Of a stretch of 64,000 nt of DNA, positions 28,888-40,600 are shown piece after piece. The stretch is from CAZJYI01 sp964550025. Its GTDB lineage: Bacteria; Verrucomicrobiota; Kiritimatiellia; UBA8416; CAYOBW01. The DNA lies in contig CAZJYI010000038.1 in the NCBI GenBank assembly GCA_964550025.1, positions 1 through 64,000 of the forward strand, in the 5' to 3' direction. Numbering within the stretch: position 1 is the first letter of the stretch; each line of letters begins with the position of its first letter. The position numbers and the translations under genes are program-made. The notes beneath the pieces are model-generated. The model worked only from the letters and a program-made list of their open reading frames with translations. It did not search any database and was not told the DNA's origin.

Positions 28888-29528
28888 TCGAGGTCTTCTC
28901 CGTTCCGGCTGCCGTACGGCGGATGCCCTTCCCGAACCATCTGGATCCGCTCCTCGGGCGGGATGGGGAAGTCGAAGAGCTTCTCCAGGTCCAGCTCGAG
29001 CTCCGGGAACGTCGGGCTGCAGAAGACCTCGTCTCTGACGTATTCGCAATACGTGTGCACGAGCCGGTACGCGTCGCCCGCCAGCAGGTAGACCTCAAGC
29101 AGTCGGGGATAGGGGGTGACCAGCCATACCTCCTTGACGCCGAATCTCGCGTACAGTTCCATCTTGCGTCCACGGTCGAGCGCTTCCGTCGATGGCGACA
29201 GAATCTCCACCACGAGGGTCGGCGGTCCCTCGATGTGAGTGGATTTGACCTGTTCGGGGTCGCAGACCACAATCAGGTCCGGTTGGACGACGTCCTCGTT
29301 CGAGAGCTTCACGTCCGTCGGGGCGGGGTAGACATCACAGGGTCTCCCGTCCAGGAACTCCTCGAGCCGACGCGTCAGGCGACTCTGGACTTTCTGGTGC
29401 CGTGTTCGCGGAGCCGGTGTCATCGCGTAGGCCTCGCCGCCCACGACCTCCCAGCGCTGTCCGTCGTTCCACGAGTGATAGTCATCCCAAGTGAAGCCGA
29501 GTCGGCGTGCTGTCGATTCCTCTGTCAT
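28884..29528 (-). CDS. Uma2-family (DUF820) PD-(D/E)XK nuclease-like protein
   Basis: The protein has 214 residues. The start ATG 29528 was chosen because GGGAGG lies just upstream and the family N-terminus (FTWDDYHSW) begins here; a longer open frame upstream has no such support. Uma2 proteins have a restriction-endonuclease-like fold and are expanded in cyanobacteria and planctomycete-type genomes; their cellular role is mostly unknown. Fold motifs are visible: PDLIVV with D84, then VVEILSPS with E108 and S111, then RGRKMELYARFGV with K122, and the terminal EVWLV strand. All the usual active-site positions appear intact. Its stop overlaps the proposed start of the 5,533-aa gene (ATGA), so the two may be translationally coupled. 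It has no visible signal peptide and should be cytoplasmic. Confidence 0.9.
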   Translation of the reverse strand: MTEESTARRLGFTWDDYHSWNDGQRWEVVGGEAYAMTPAPRTRHQKVQSRLTRRLEEFLDGRPCDVYPAPTDVKLSNEDVVQPDLIVVCDPEQVKSTHIEGPPTLVVEILSPSTEALDRGRKMELYARFGVKEVWLVTPYPRLLEVYLLAGDAYRLVHTYCEYVRDEVFCSPTFPELELDLEKLFDFPIPPEERIQMVREGHPPYGSRNGEDLE

Positions 29529-29552
29529 GATCCCTCCCGTCTTCGCTCCACA

Positions 29553-29748
29553 TGAGTTCGCCTCACGGGCGCACCGCAAGGCCACTGACGCGTTCAGGCG
29601 CGGCGCGGACGCCCAACGCCGTTCGTAGTGCGCCCGTCAGGGCGTCTCCTTCGTCCGTGGTTCTTCTTCTCACGCATTCTCACCACCCGACATGCGTCTT
29701 CCGCAACGGCTCGCGTCCATCTGCCGCGGCTCCGCCCTCGTGCTCGAC
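29553..29748. repeat. Intergenic palindromes upstream of the Uma2 gene
   Basis: It holds a degenerate palindrome (29559-29576, GCC-TCAC-GGGC) and a good copy (29625-29645, GTAGTG, stem CGCCC/GGGCG, loop GTCA). I see nothing else up to the stop codon at 29749. Confidence 0.7.
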
Positions 29749-30996
29749 TCACTGCGGACCCGAGGGGAGGACAGTGCGGAAGCCAAATGCGTTTCCAGTT
29801 TGGTTGGGGTTGTAGCTGTCGCGCCTGGCAATTCGGCAGCGGTTGGCGGCAGTGGCCGCAGCACCGCCGCGAAACACGCGTAGCGCGCCCACATCGGGGC
29901 CGCGCGCATCCGCTGCGGGCGACGAACCGTAGTAGGAGTCACTGTACCGATCCCAGCACCACTCCCACGCATTCCCCGCCATGTCGTAGAGCCCATACCC
30001 GTTCTTGCCCATCACGAACGCGCCGGCTGGACTCGCATAGGGTTGTCCTCCATCATCGTAGTCGGGATGATACGTACCGCTGGCATACGGGCTGGTGTCA
30101 TACGGATAGGCATTTCCGTTTGCGAAGTAGTTCGCGTAGTCGTGGTTGATGTTGGGTCCCCATGGAAAGCGCTCGCCATTCAGTCCGCCCCGCGCCGCGT
30201 ATTCCCACTCGGCCTCGGTTGGCAGTCGATATCCGCCCGCATCCCATTTCACTTCGCTGCCGGCAAGATTCAACTCGCCGCTGCGATACACGTTCGTTTG
30301 TGATGCGTCCCTGTAGTAGCAGGGCACTCGCCCTTCGCGTTCGCTGCGCGCGTTGCACCACTTGACGCAGTCGTACCAATTCACCGAGTACACGGGATAG
30401 TCCGGGCCCTTCCCCGAACCCAGATTGGCGAAGCCATAGCCGTTCGTGATCGCCCAGTCTCTCACCTCGCTCCACAGAGCGAACATGACCTCGTACCTGT
30501 CCATCAGGAATGCACCGATGCTGACGGTGTGAACCGGCAGCTCGTCCGCCTCTCCGTCTCCCAGACTGTCCCCCATCTCAAAGCTCCCCGCCGGAATCAG
30601 CTCCGTGCCGGGGATGTCGATGGCCGTCACTTTGACAACCATCTGGGTGGAGTATCTCCGGTTCCAATCCTGTTCGGCATCCCAGACGATCCACCGGTTG
30701 GTGCCGGGCGTCACGTTTTCGCCATGACTAGTTACGGGGGGATTGCCGTTCGTCAAATGGTTGGCGGGGACGGTGAAGGTGGCCCCGTTGTCGGACGAGA
30801 TCTGCACGCGGACCGTGAGTTGCGTGCTGTCGGAGTCTGAGACATCGTAGCGGATATCCATCAGCTTGGTGGCGGCCCGTTGTTGCGCCACCACGTTCGT
30901 TACGACCGGCGTCGCGGCGAACGCGTGCCGGCAGGCGAGAGAGAGTATTGCCATGAGAACGGCCGTCATTCCCAGGGCGTGGCCGTGTCGACTCAT
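29749..30996 (-). CDS. Secreted SUMF1-domain (formylglycine-generating-enzyme-like) protein
   Basis: The protein has 415 residues. ATG 30996 was chosen because AAGGA lies 7 nt upstream and a clear signal peptide follows (hydrophobic AVLMAILSLA, likely cleavage after A27). Residues about 28-130 form a beta-rich region (TKLMDIRYDVSD) that also precedes the SUMF1 domains in both giant proteins. Residues about 140-413 are a SUMF1/FGE fold with FEMGD, DRYEV, PVYSVNWYDCVKWCNA, YRLPTEAEWEYAARGG, NGYGLYDMAGNAWEWCWD and a final GFRTVLP. A cysteine precedes RIARR, but the close cysteine pair of true FGE enzymes is not evident, so sulfatase activation is doubtful; a binding role is as likely. It is the stand-alone relative of domains inside the giants. 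Confidence 0.9.
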   Translation of the reverse strand: MSRHGHALGMTAVLMAILSLACRHAFAATPVVTNVVAQQRAATKLMDIRYDVSDSDSTQLTVRVQISSDNGATFTVPANHLTNGNPPVTSHGENVTPGTNRWIVWDAEQDWNRRYSTQMVVKVTAIDIPGTELIPAGSFEMGDSLGDGEADELPVHTVSIGAFLMDRYEVMFALWSEVRDWAITNGYGFANLGSGKGPDYPVYSVNWYDCVKWCNARSEREGRVPCYYRDASQTNVYRSGELNLAGSEVKWDAGGYRLPTEAEWEYAARGGLNGERFPWGPNINHDYANYFANGNAYPYDTSPYASGTYHPDYDDGGQPYASPAGAFVMGKNGYGLYDMAGNAWEWCWDRYSDSYYGSSPAADARGPDVGALRVFRGGAAATAANRCRIARRDSYNPNQTGNAFGFRTVLPSGPQ

Positions 30997-31682
30997 CTTG
31001 CAGTTCCTTTCAGTATGGCGAAGCCGGGTGATCCGGCCGGCTTTTCGCGCCCTCCTATTGCGTAAGTGTACAAATTCTCCGCTCCGAGATGCAAGTATCC
31101 CTGCCGTACGAGTTGAGAGCATCCCGAAACGCTCCCCGGCCGCGCCCCCCATCAGGGTTGAAGTCGTCGGAAAAGGGTCGTTTCTTCCCGCTACGCGCCG
31201 GAAATGGTCCGAGGAATCCCCGCCCCTTGCGGGCGGGGAGCTTTCCGCCGCAGGCGGACCTGCCTGTGGCACGGCAGGGTCACATGCTACACGCCCCGCC
31301 TCTCCGCCATAGCCTCGAGCCCGGTCGGCGCGAGAAGCCGCGCGAAGCTCTTCTACCCTCGCTCCATGGGGACGCCCTTACGGGCGCACTACGAACGGGG
31401 GATTCTCCGCATTTCGGTTCGTAGTTCCACCGTAAGGTGGTCTCTCGCCTCGCACGTTCCGACCTCGCCTCAACCCCCGTCTACCTTCCGTTCAGGTGCA
31501 TCTCGGTATCTGAATGTCCAATACTGAACACTGAATGCTGAATGTCGAAGTCAGATTCCTGCCTCTCACGCTTCAACATTCACCATTCAGTGTTCAGCAT
31601 TCTGCGGTTTCCCCTCTCCCTATCCGGCGCTTCTGTGCATTGTGTGCCTTCTGTGGCCAGTCTCCCTTCCCCGGGACCACCC
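30997..31682. other. Intergenic region with repeats
   Basis: 30997-31080 is the leader of the SUMF1 gene; I see no convincing promoter there. 31080-31370 has no recognisable feature apart from GC-rich inverted runs near 31215-31290. The palindrome pair at 31372-31441 duplicates 8374-8443, including the CCACC/GGTGG stem. 31510-31682 is pyrimidine-rich repeat text matching 12165-12285. Confidence 0.65.
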
Positions 31683-34600
31683 TCACGGCACATCCGCCTC
31701 CGTCACCACGCCGTCAAGATTACAGTCGCCGGGAAGGTATCCCGTCTTCCCCACTTGTTGCCGTACAATCTCGCCGTCCACATGCGTGATCCTGCCATCC
31801 CCGTCACAGTCCCCGGAAATCATCCCCCAGACCCCGGGTTCGAGCTCCACGCACGCGTTTGTGCTGCCCGTGTAGCGGTCCGGGGCGAGCGTGAAGTCGT
31901 AGCGGACGACTTCGTTCGTGTAGCTCACGGGATTGGCGGACATGATTGCGAGGTGGTTGCGGTGCCGGATGACCATGTGCAGCCGGGCGCCCGGCGATAC
32001 CTCGGTCAGGAGGTTCGTCTGCCCGTCGAGGGCGAGCAGGGCGCCGTCGTTTCGCAGGAGGGCGCTCTGCGCCGCGACGGAACGATGCTCGTCGTTCTGC
32101 AGCTCCATCAGGACCCAATCGGTGGCGTTCGAGGGGATCCGCTCCGCGACCGCGGGATCCGCCGCGTAGGGGGCGACGGCCGGCAGCACGCCCGTCCCGG
32201 CCAGCGCGGTCCGCATCGCGCTCGTGTTCGTGGCAAAGGCCCCCTCCAGGCAAACGCGCACCGACGCGTAGAACGCCTTCTCATACGCGCCCATGTCCAC
32301 CGCGCCGCTCAGGACGCGCGGTTTCCCCTCCACGTCGGCGGCGTTCTCCATCCATTGCTGGCGGATCCCCGCGTCAATGCAGGGCGACGCAACGACCAGG
32401 CGGAAGTCCCCGCCGTCCGGATCGCGGAAGCGCGGATTGTCCGTGATATTGTTCGTAGGCCCCGCCATGTCGGGAAGCGGCTCGGCGCAGGAGTGCACGA
32501 TCGTGCCGCCCGACCAGTTCGTGCCTATCGTCGTTGCGTGGTTGTCGTAGACGATCGAGTTCCACAACCTACTGTCGTAGACGCCGCCACCGATGTCGGC
32601 GCTGTTGCGCGAAACCGTGCAGTTGTAGACCAGGGAGTAGTAGACGCCGCCCCCTTCCAGGTCTGCCGTGTTGTTGACGATGAGGCAGTTCCGCAGGGAT
32701 GCCTGGTACGCCCCGCCGCCCTCGAACTCGGCCTCGTTCCCGTCCGCGACGCACCGGTCCGCCCACGTGTAGGCCATTCCCCCGCCGGAATCGGCCAGGT
32801 TGTTGGTGAACAGGCAGTCAACGGCCGTACCCCGGTACAGCCCGCCGCCGTGGTACGAGGCTTCGCACCCCGCGAAGATGCAGTTGCTGACGATTGCCGC
32901 CTGCGATGCCGCCCAGACACCGCCGCCGGACTGCTCATGCTGCCTGTGGGCCACCGAACCGCGCGTGAACCCGTTGGTAAGCGTGAATCCCGCCAGCGTT
33001 GCGTTGTTCGTCACGTAAGCGCAACGTACGGCGCCCGCGCCCACCGGACCTTCCCCGACAATCAGCGCGTTGCGCGGACCGCCGGCGCTCTTGACGGTGA
33101 TGGGCTTGTCGATCGCGACGCGGTTCATCATCGTCCCGTACACGGCCTTGCCGCCCGTCGCGTACACCCCGTCCGCCACCAGCACCGTGTCGCCGTTCGC
33201 CGCCACGTCAATGGCGTCCTGGATGGTCGCCGCCGCGTTGGACCACGAGAGATACGGCGGCACCGGCTGCGAGGACGCGGCGTCGACATAGTGTATCGGC
33301 GTCGCTGCCACCGTGAGCGCTACCGACACAAGCTGCGGCGAATTCGTGGCCTCCGGCGACTCCACCGTGATGTCCGCCCGGTACGTCCCTGCCGTCATGC
33401 CCACCGTGTCGAAGCTCACCGTGATCGTGTCCCGCTCCCAACTGCACTCGCCCGCGGCCGGATCGACCGACAGCCAGTCGACGGCGTTGCTCAGGGAGTA
33501 CGTCATGGGCAGGCTCGATGCGGCATTCCAGATTTCGAACGTAGCGTTCGACGGGGACAGGCAGTCCCACCCCGAGGCGGCCAGCTCCGTGCGGCTGAGC
33601 GCGATGTGACCGGGCTGCCCAAAGTGCGCCGTGATGCTCCTGGCGCGGTCCATCGTCACGGTCAGCGGGTTGTTGCTCTGGCTGATCTTCTGGACGCGCT
33701 TCACCGAGCCGTCTGCTTTCAGGAACAGGATGTACGCCGCCCCGGCGTTGTCCTGCCCGTCGTCATCCCCCGGCGCCCCCACCATGCAGTCGGGCACCGT
33801 GTCGCCGTCCACGTCGCCCAGTGCCGTCACCGATGCCCCGAAGCGATCTTCGGGATCGAGCTCGACTTCGCCGCCCGCCGCGCCGATCTTGCGATGCCCC
33901 TTGACGCTGCCGTCCGCCCGCATGAAGAGCAGGTACACGGCGCCCGCGTTGGTCCACCCGCCATCGTCGTACGGCGCGCCGACCGCCAGGTCGCCGACGC
34001 CGTCGCCGTCCACGTCGCCGAGATGAGCCACGCCGCTGCCGAAGCCGTCTCCCGCATCCGGGCTCGGCCCGCCGCCGCTCGTGGCGCTGATCTTCGCGCG
34101 GCTTTTGACGGTACCCGCGGCGTTCATGAACAGGATGTGCACGGCGCCGGCATCCTCGGACCCGTCATCCTCGCCCGGCGCGCCCACGGCCAGGTCCCGC
34201 ACGCCGTCCCCGTCCAGCGTGCCCAGTCCGGCGACTGCCGCGCCGAAGGCATCGCCCGCGTCCAGGGTCGGGCCGCCTCCCGCCGAGGCGCTGATCTTGG
34301 TGTAGTTCAGCATGGAGGCGTTCGGCGCCAGCATGAGCACGTAGACCGCTCCCGCATTGTCGCCGCCGTCATCGTCGCCCACCGCGCCGACGGCCATGTC
34401 GGCCGTGGTGTTGCCGTCGATATCGCCGACGGCGGCAACCGCGGCGCCCAACCTGTCGTTTGCGCCGAGATCCGCGTCGAGCCCGCTGGCGGCGTTCAGG
34501 ACCGTGTGACTCTGTACTACGCCGTTTGAGTTCATGGACAGCACGTACACGGCGCCGTCGTCCGGGGCGTATACGTTGTCGTCCGGTGCGCCCACGGCGA

Positions 34601-37600
34601 TCTCCACCGTGCCGTCGTTGTCCAGATCGCCAATGCCGGCCAGGCTCGACCCAAAGTGGTCGTTCAGACTCAGGGACGGCCCGCCGCCGGTCAAATGGCC
34701 GATCTCGCGGTGTTCGCGCACCGTGCCGTCGTCGCGCAGGAAGAGCGTATGGACCTCCCCGTGTCGCCCCGGTCCGCCGTACGGGGCACCGATGACGGCA
34801 TCCGTCAGACCATCCCCGTCCAGGTCGCCCGCCGCCGTTGCGCCGGATCCCAACGCAAAGTCGGCGCCGACCGCCGGCCCGTTGCCGAAGAACTCGCTGC
34901 CGGGCGGCACGTCGCCCGACCAGTGCGACAGCGCGTTGCCCGCCTCGGGCGATGCCGTGACGGCGACCCGCGTGTCGGGCGGATACCACGTATCGGGGGG
35001 CGACACCGACCCGCCGCCCCCGCTCCCGGTGTCGAGCCGGTACTCGGGCGCCCACTGCCAGGTCAGCGTCGAGTGCGTCGTGATCGTGAAGACGACCGTA
35101 GAGCCATCCCCGGCGATAGGGGGCACTACAGGGCGTGATATGCGGGTGTCCCGCGTAGGACGGTGCTCCTGCGCCGTCCTTGTGGCAGAACGAGGAGGCA
35201 GAACAGAGAGAGTTGCGGAACTTCGTTCCATTCTCTCGCCGGAGTTGCCGCTCCACTGCCTCCATGGACGGCGCAGGAGCACCGTCCTACTTTTCGACCG
35301 CACAGACGACCCCTTTTCGGACGGGGTCACGCTCCCCGTCCCCGTCCATCCCGTGCAAGCCCAGCGCACGCCGTTGGATTCGTCGGCGGGGGTGGCGGCC
35401 GTGTTCGTCACCACGGTCCCCCACGGGATACCGTGCACGCCGTAGTCGTACGGGCTGGAGCTACCATGTTCGGCCGGGCTGCCCGCGACCGTCAGGTTGC
35501 AGGTGTCCGGCTCGAGCTCGACGTGGATCGACTGGTTGCTCGTTACGTTCGCGAAGGTGTAGGCGTTCGTTAGCCCGATCGAGACGCCGTTGACGAGGAC
35601 GTCCTTCATGTGGTGGTTCGGATGCGCGCCGAACGTGAAGTTCGTACCCTCCCCGTGCACCACCTCGACCGACCCGCTCGGCGAGATCCAGCCGCCCGCC
35701 GTGGCCGTGGCCGCGATCGTGTACGTGTCGATGGCGAAGCTTGCCGTGACCGAGTACGGTTGATCCATCGTCAGTGCCAGCGGATTGTTGGTCGACGCCA
35801 CGTCCCCGCTCCACTCGACAAAATGGTGGTTCGCCGCCGGCGTGGCCGTCACGACAACCGACGCCCCCGCCGCGTACCACCCGTCGACCTCCGACACCGT
35901 CCCGCTGTCACTCCCCGCGACACCGGACACCCGACACGCCAACCAGTGTTCCGCCTCCCAGAGCCAGGTTAGTGTCGAGTTGGTCTCAATGGTGAACGAG
36001 ACGGTTGCCGTATCCCCCGTAGCAGGCACACTCCCCGTGCCCGTCCATCCCGCACACACGTGCCGCGTCCCGCCCGCCTCGTCGGCGGGGGAGGGGACGG
36101 CGACGCTGACAGCCTCTCCCTCGGCTACGTAGTGCGTGCCGTAAGAATAGGGGGTCGGGGTGCCATGCGGGGCTGGATTCCCGGCAACCTGAAGCTGCAT
36201 GCTCACTCCGAGTCCGCCGCCAAATACCACGTAGCTCTCGCCGGCATCCCCCCGTCCACCCGGATTCGCCCGGAGTGCGCCAACAATAACATCGTCGTAT
36301 CCGTCACCGTTGACATCGCCTGCCCCGTGAACGGAGCGGCCCAACTGATCACCGTCAGCCACGCCGACGATGAGGAATCCGTTCGTCCCGTTCAGCGAGG
36401 ACAGCAGCAACTCGGCTTGCCAGCCATCGGGTTTGCCAAACACCACGAAGCTCTTGCCCGCGTCCGTCTTGCCGTCCGGATCACCGTAGCGCGATCCGAT
36501 GATGAAGTCATCGTAGCCGTCGCCATTGACATCGCCCAGTTCGCCGTGCGACATATCGTCCCAGTCGCCGTTGTCGATGCCGGACATTCTGAATCCGTTC
36601 GTACCGTCCAGTGTGGACAGGCTCATGGCCGGTGACCATCCGTCGCGCCTTCCAAAGAGGAGGTAGCTCTCGGCATCGATGCCTGCACCGCCCAAGTCGG
36701 CATAGTAGGCACCCATCAGAATGTCGTCGTAGCCATCTCCATTGATATCGCCGGCGGTCGTCACCTTAGTGCCGGCGTCGAGTTGAGAATTGCTGCCGTC
36801 TACGCGGAATCCGTTCGTACCATCCAGGCTTGCCGGCGAGACGACGGCCGGCCATTCCACACCACCAAACAGCACGTAGCACTCACCTGCCGGCTCAGCC
36901 CGGTTTGCACTGATAATGACGTCACTATATCCGTCGCCGTTCACGTCGCCCGCCGTGCGTACCGTCGCGCCGCAGTAATCATCGACATCGATGCCCTGCA
37001 CCCGGAATCCGTTGGTGCCGTTCAGACTCGAGAGCGCCAACGTGGCCCCCGGCGTCGTTGCTGCACCGAACACGACATAGCACGCGCCGGGTTCTGTGTT
37101 GCCGGTTGGCTCGGAATGTGGAGCCCCAATCGCGATGTCCGCATATCCGTCGGCGTTGACATCTCCCGCATCGCTGACGCAGAAGCCGCTGAAGTCGCGG
37201 ACGCCCTCGCCATCCAGACGGTATCCATTGGCGCCGTCGAGCTGCGCCGCATCCAGAGCCGGCGGCCAGGCGTCTTCCATTCCGAAGATGACGTAGGTCT
37301 CGCCGGCAAACTCGACGTCTTTCGGGTTGGCGTATTTTGCGCCAACAATGAAGTCGTCGAACCCATCCCGGTTGATATCCCCGGCCCCGCTGACCGAGAA
37401 GCCGAGCTGGTCACCGTGGTCGATGCCATCAAGCCTGAAACCGTTTGTGCCTGCAAGCGACGACAGCGGAAGGGACGATGCCCAACCACCTGATCTACCA
37501 AACACAACGTAGGCCTCTCCGGCTTTCTCATCGCCTCCAGCATCTGCGCAGTAGGCTCCGACAAGAATATCGGCAAAGCCGTCGCTATTGATGTCCGTCG

Positions 37601-40600
37601 CCCCGCTGACCGAATTGCCCGAGCGATCGTCCGAATCGATACCCTCAATCACGAACCCGTTGGTCCCGTTCAGATCGGCCGCTTCGACGACAGCAGGGAA
37701 GAAGCGCGGAACGACTCCCATGCCGTCGACCTGGAATGTGAAAACCGTCTCGTCGTGGTCATCGTTCTCTATGGTCAGGATGGCCTTTCGGCGTCCCGGT
37801 CCGCCCGGGTCAAAGCGAACGGTGAACGTCGTATCTCCTTCGACGGGTACGCTATTCGACGGTTGCGCAAGCACGGAAAAATCGCTCTCGTGCATGCCGT
37901 TGACCGCCACTTTTGGCGTTCCGGTCAGGCTCAGTGCCCTGGCGCCGATATTCCTGATCGTGAATGTCCGGTCAACACTGCCCGCTTGTAGTGGTACGCC
38001 GCCGAATCGGGTGTGGTCAACCCGGGTCGGCGTCCGGTCACGGTTGACAATGCTGATGCCGTTACCCTCGACGACGATCTCCGGTGCGGTAACGAAGCGT
38101 GGCGTTACCGTGCGTGGCCCGTCCATGGTCAACACAAGCGGGTTGTCGGCTTCTCTGCCAGGGGGAACGTCTCCAGACCACGATGCGAATGCCGCTCCGA
38201 CCTCCGGCTCCGCCGTCAGCGTGAGCTCCGCCCCGTTCGTGTACCACCCGCTCGCCACGTCTACCGTGCCCGACTCGGACGTTCCCACCGTCAGTTCGTA
38301 CTCCGTCACCCACTGCCACGTGAGCGTGGAGTCGTTGGTGACGGTGAATGTGACGTTTGTAGTGCCCCCGTAAGGGGGTATACTCCCCGTGCCGGTGTAA
38401 CCGGTGCAGGCTAGGCGGATGGAGTAGCTGCCGTCCGACGAATCCGCCGGCTCTGGAATGGTGTTGTCCGTCTTTGTCCACGTCAGGCCGTCGGGGGAGG
38501 TGGCGTGATATATGCGGGGGTCGCGGCTCGGTGCCGGCGTCCAGCCGGCATACCACATGTTATAGGTGGAACCGTCCTTCACCACTGAGGGATCCAAGGC
38601 CCACTCACCATCTCCACGGCCACCGGAGCCCAGGGGAATGCGTCCGTTCGTGCACGTTCCGTCAGATGACGCGGGAATGGTATTGTCCACCTTGGTCCAA
38701 TTCAGTCCGTCGGGCGATGTTGCACAGTAAATGCGGTACTTACTGTTCCCGTCCACACCGGAGTACCACATCGTGTAACCATGTTCACCACATACGACCG
38801 CCGGATGGGCGACCCCCACATCATCGCCCCGACCGCTGGTCCCCAGAGGTATTCGTCCGTGCGTCGAAGAGCCGTTCGAACCCGGCGGGATCGAATTGTC
38901 GGTCTTGACCCAGTCCAGCCCATTGCTGGAGCTTGCATGGAATACGCGCCAGCGGTCGTCTGCACCGACCCCGGTATACCACAGGTGATAGGTCCCTCCG
39001 TTCCTGACCACGCAGCCCCCCTGCGCGGCTTTGTAGTCTCCTGTTCCGTCCGTTCCCAGCGGAATGCGCCCTTTGTCACTGCTCCCATCGGAGCGCGGCG
39101 GTATGCTGCTGTCCACTTTGGTCCACAGAAGTCCGTCGGGAGAGGCGGCCGCGTATATCCGGCTGAAGGAGCCGGCGTCTTTCCCCGTGTACCACATCCG
39201 ATAGTTCTCCCCGTCTCTGATGACCCAAGCGCCGGCGGCGTACTCGGCATCTCCCGCACCTGTCGTGCCAAGGGGAATGCGTCCGCCCGCCGAGGTCGTA
39301 TCGGAGGGGGGAGGGATGCTGTTGTCGACCTTGCCCCACGAAAGTCCGTCGCTTGAGGTCGCGCAGTATGTCCGGTCAGAGGTGGCGTTCCGCCCAGTAT
39401 ACCACATGCGGTACCCGGTTCCGTCAAACAGGACGGACGGCGCAAGGGCACGAACCGCATCCCCCCGCCCCGGCGTTCCCCAGGGAATCCGCCCATTCGT
39501 CCCTGCGATCGGCAGCACGGGCGAGACGACCGAGTTGGTGACGACCTCCCCATGTTCGACATAGTTCGTCCCGTACCCGAGCAGGGTGGGGGTGCTGTAT
39601 TCGGCGGGGTTGCCGGCGATCGTGAGTTGGTGGATCGGCCGGTCAACCCACTTGGTGAGCCACTGGTCATTCTCCCCTGCGTTGGTCTGACCATCGAAGG
39701 CGACACCGGACCAGCCCGGAACGAAGAGCGTCTGGTCCGGACCCAGGTGCACCTTTCTCGTCTTGTCATCGCCGCTGCCGCCCCAGAGACGGGTCCACTC
39801 GATGTTGCCGTCGGTGTCCAGCCGCACCAGGCACGCGTCATCGCCGCCGGCATGGGTCTGGCCGTGCAGCGTGCCGGCCACGTAGCCGGCCACGTAGACG
39901 CGGTCGTGCTCCACACAGACGTCCACGTCGTGCATTCTGGGTGGCCCGGCCGTGGAGGAATCCCACATTCGTGTCCAGAGTCGCTCACCATCACTGGTGA
40001 ACTTGCTGACGGCAAGGTCATCACCGCCTCCCGAATGGGCCTGCCCGTCGAATTCCTCGCCCAGCGTTGCCGCGGCGTATACGTTTCCGGCTGCATCAAC
40101 CGCTACACCGCCGCCCCATTCACTCCCTGCGGATGTGCCCCAGATCCGCGTCCACTGGTTTTCTCCGCTTGAACTGTACTTCGTGAGGAAGACGTCACGG
40201 ATTCCCGCGTTCGTCTCACTGCCGAATTCCCCGCTGGTCATCCCCACCACGTAGACCGCACTTGTCCCGAAGGTTGCACAGCCATACGCGGTATCCTCTT
40301 GGGGAGACCCCCAGACTCGCGTCCACTGCTTTTCACCGCTGCCGTTGTACTTCGTGAGGAACACGTCGGCCCAATCACCGGGGTCCGGATGCCCGTCCAG
40401 GGCGCCTCGCGTGTAGCCGCATATATAGATAGCACCGGCAGAGTCCACCGTCCCACCGTGGACCCTGGCGCCATTGTTCGTCGGTCCCCACGTGCGCGCC
40501 CACTGGTTGGAGCCGTCCGCGTTGAACTTATGGAGGAACAGGTCGTTAGCGCCGTTGAGGCTGCCCACCACGTAGGCGTTGCCTTCGGCGTCGACAAGAC

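Noticed and set aside
29749..29850. Diversity-generating retroelement target in the SUMF1 C-terminus
   Set aside because: The fold is suitable, but no template repeat or reverse transcriptase occurs in the window.
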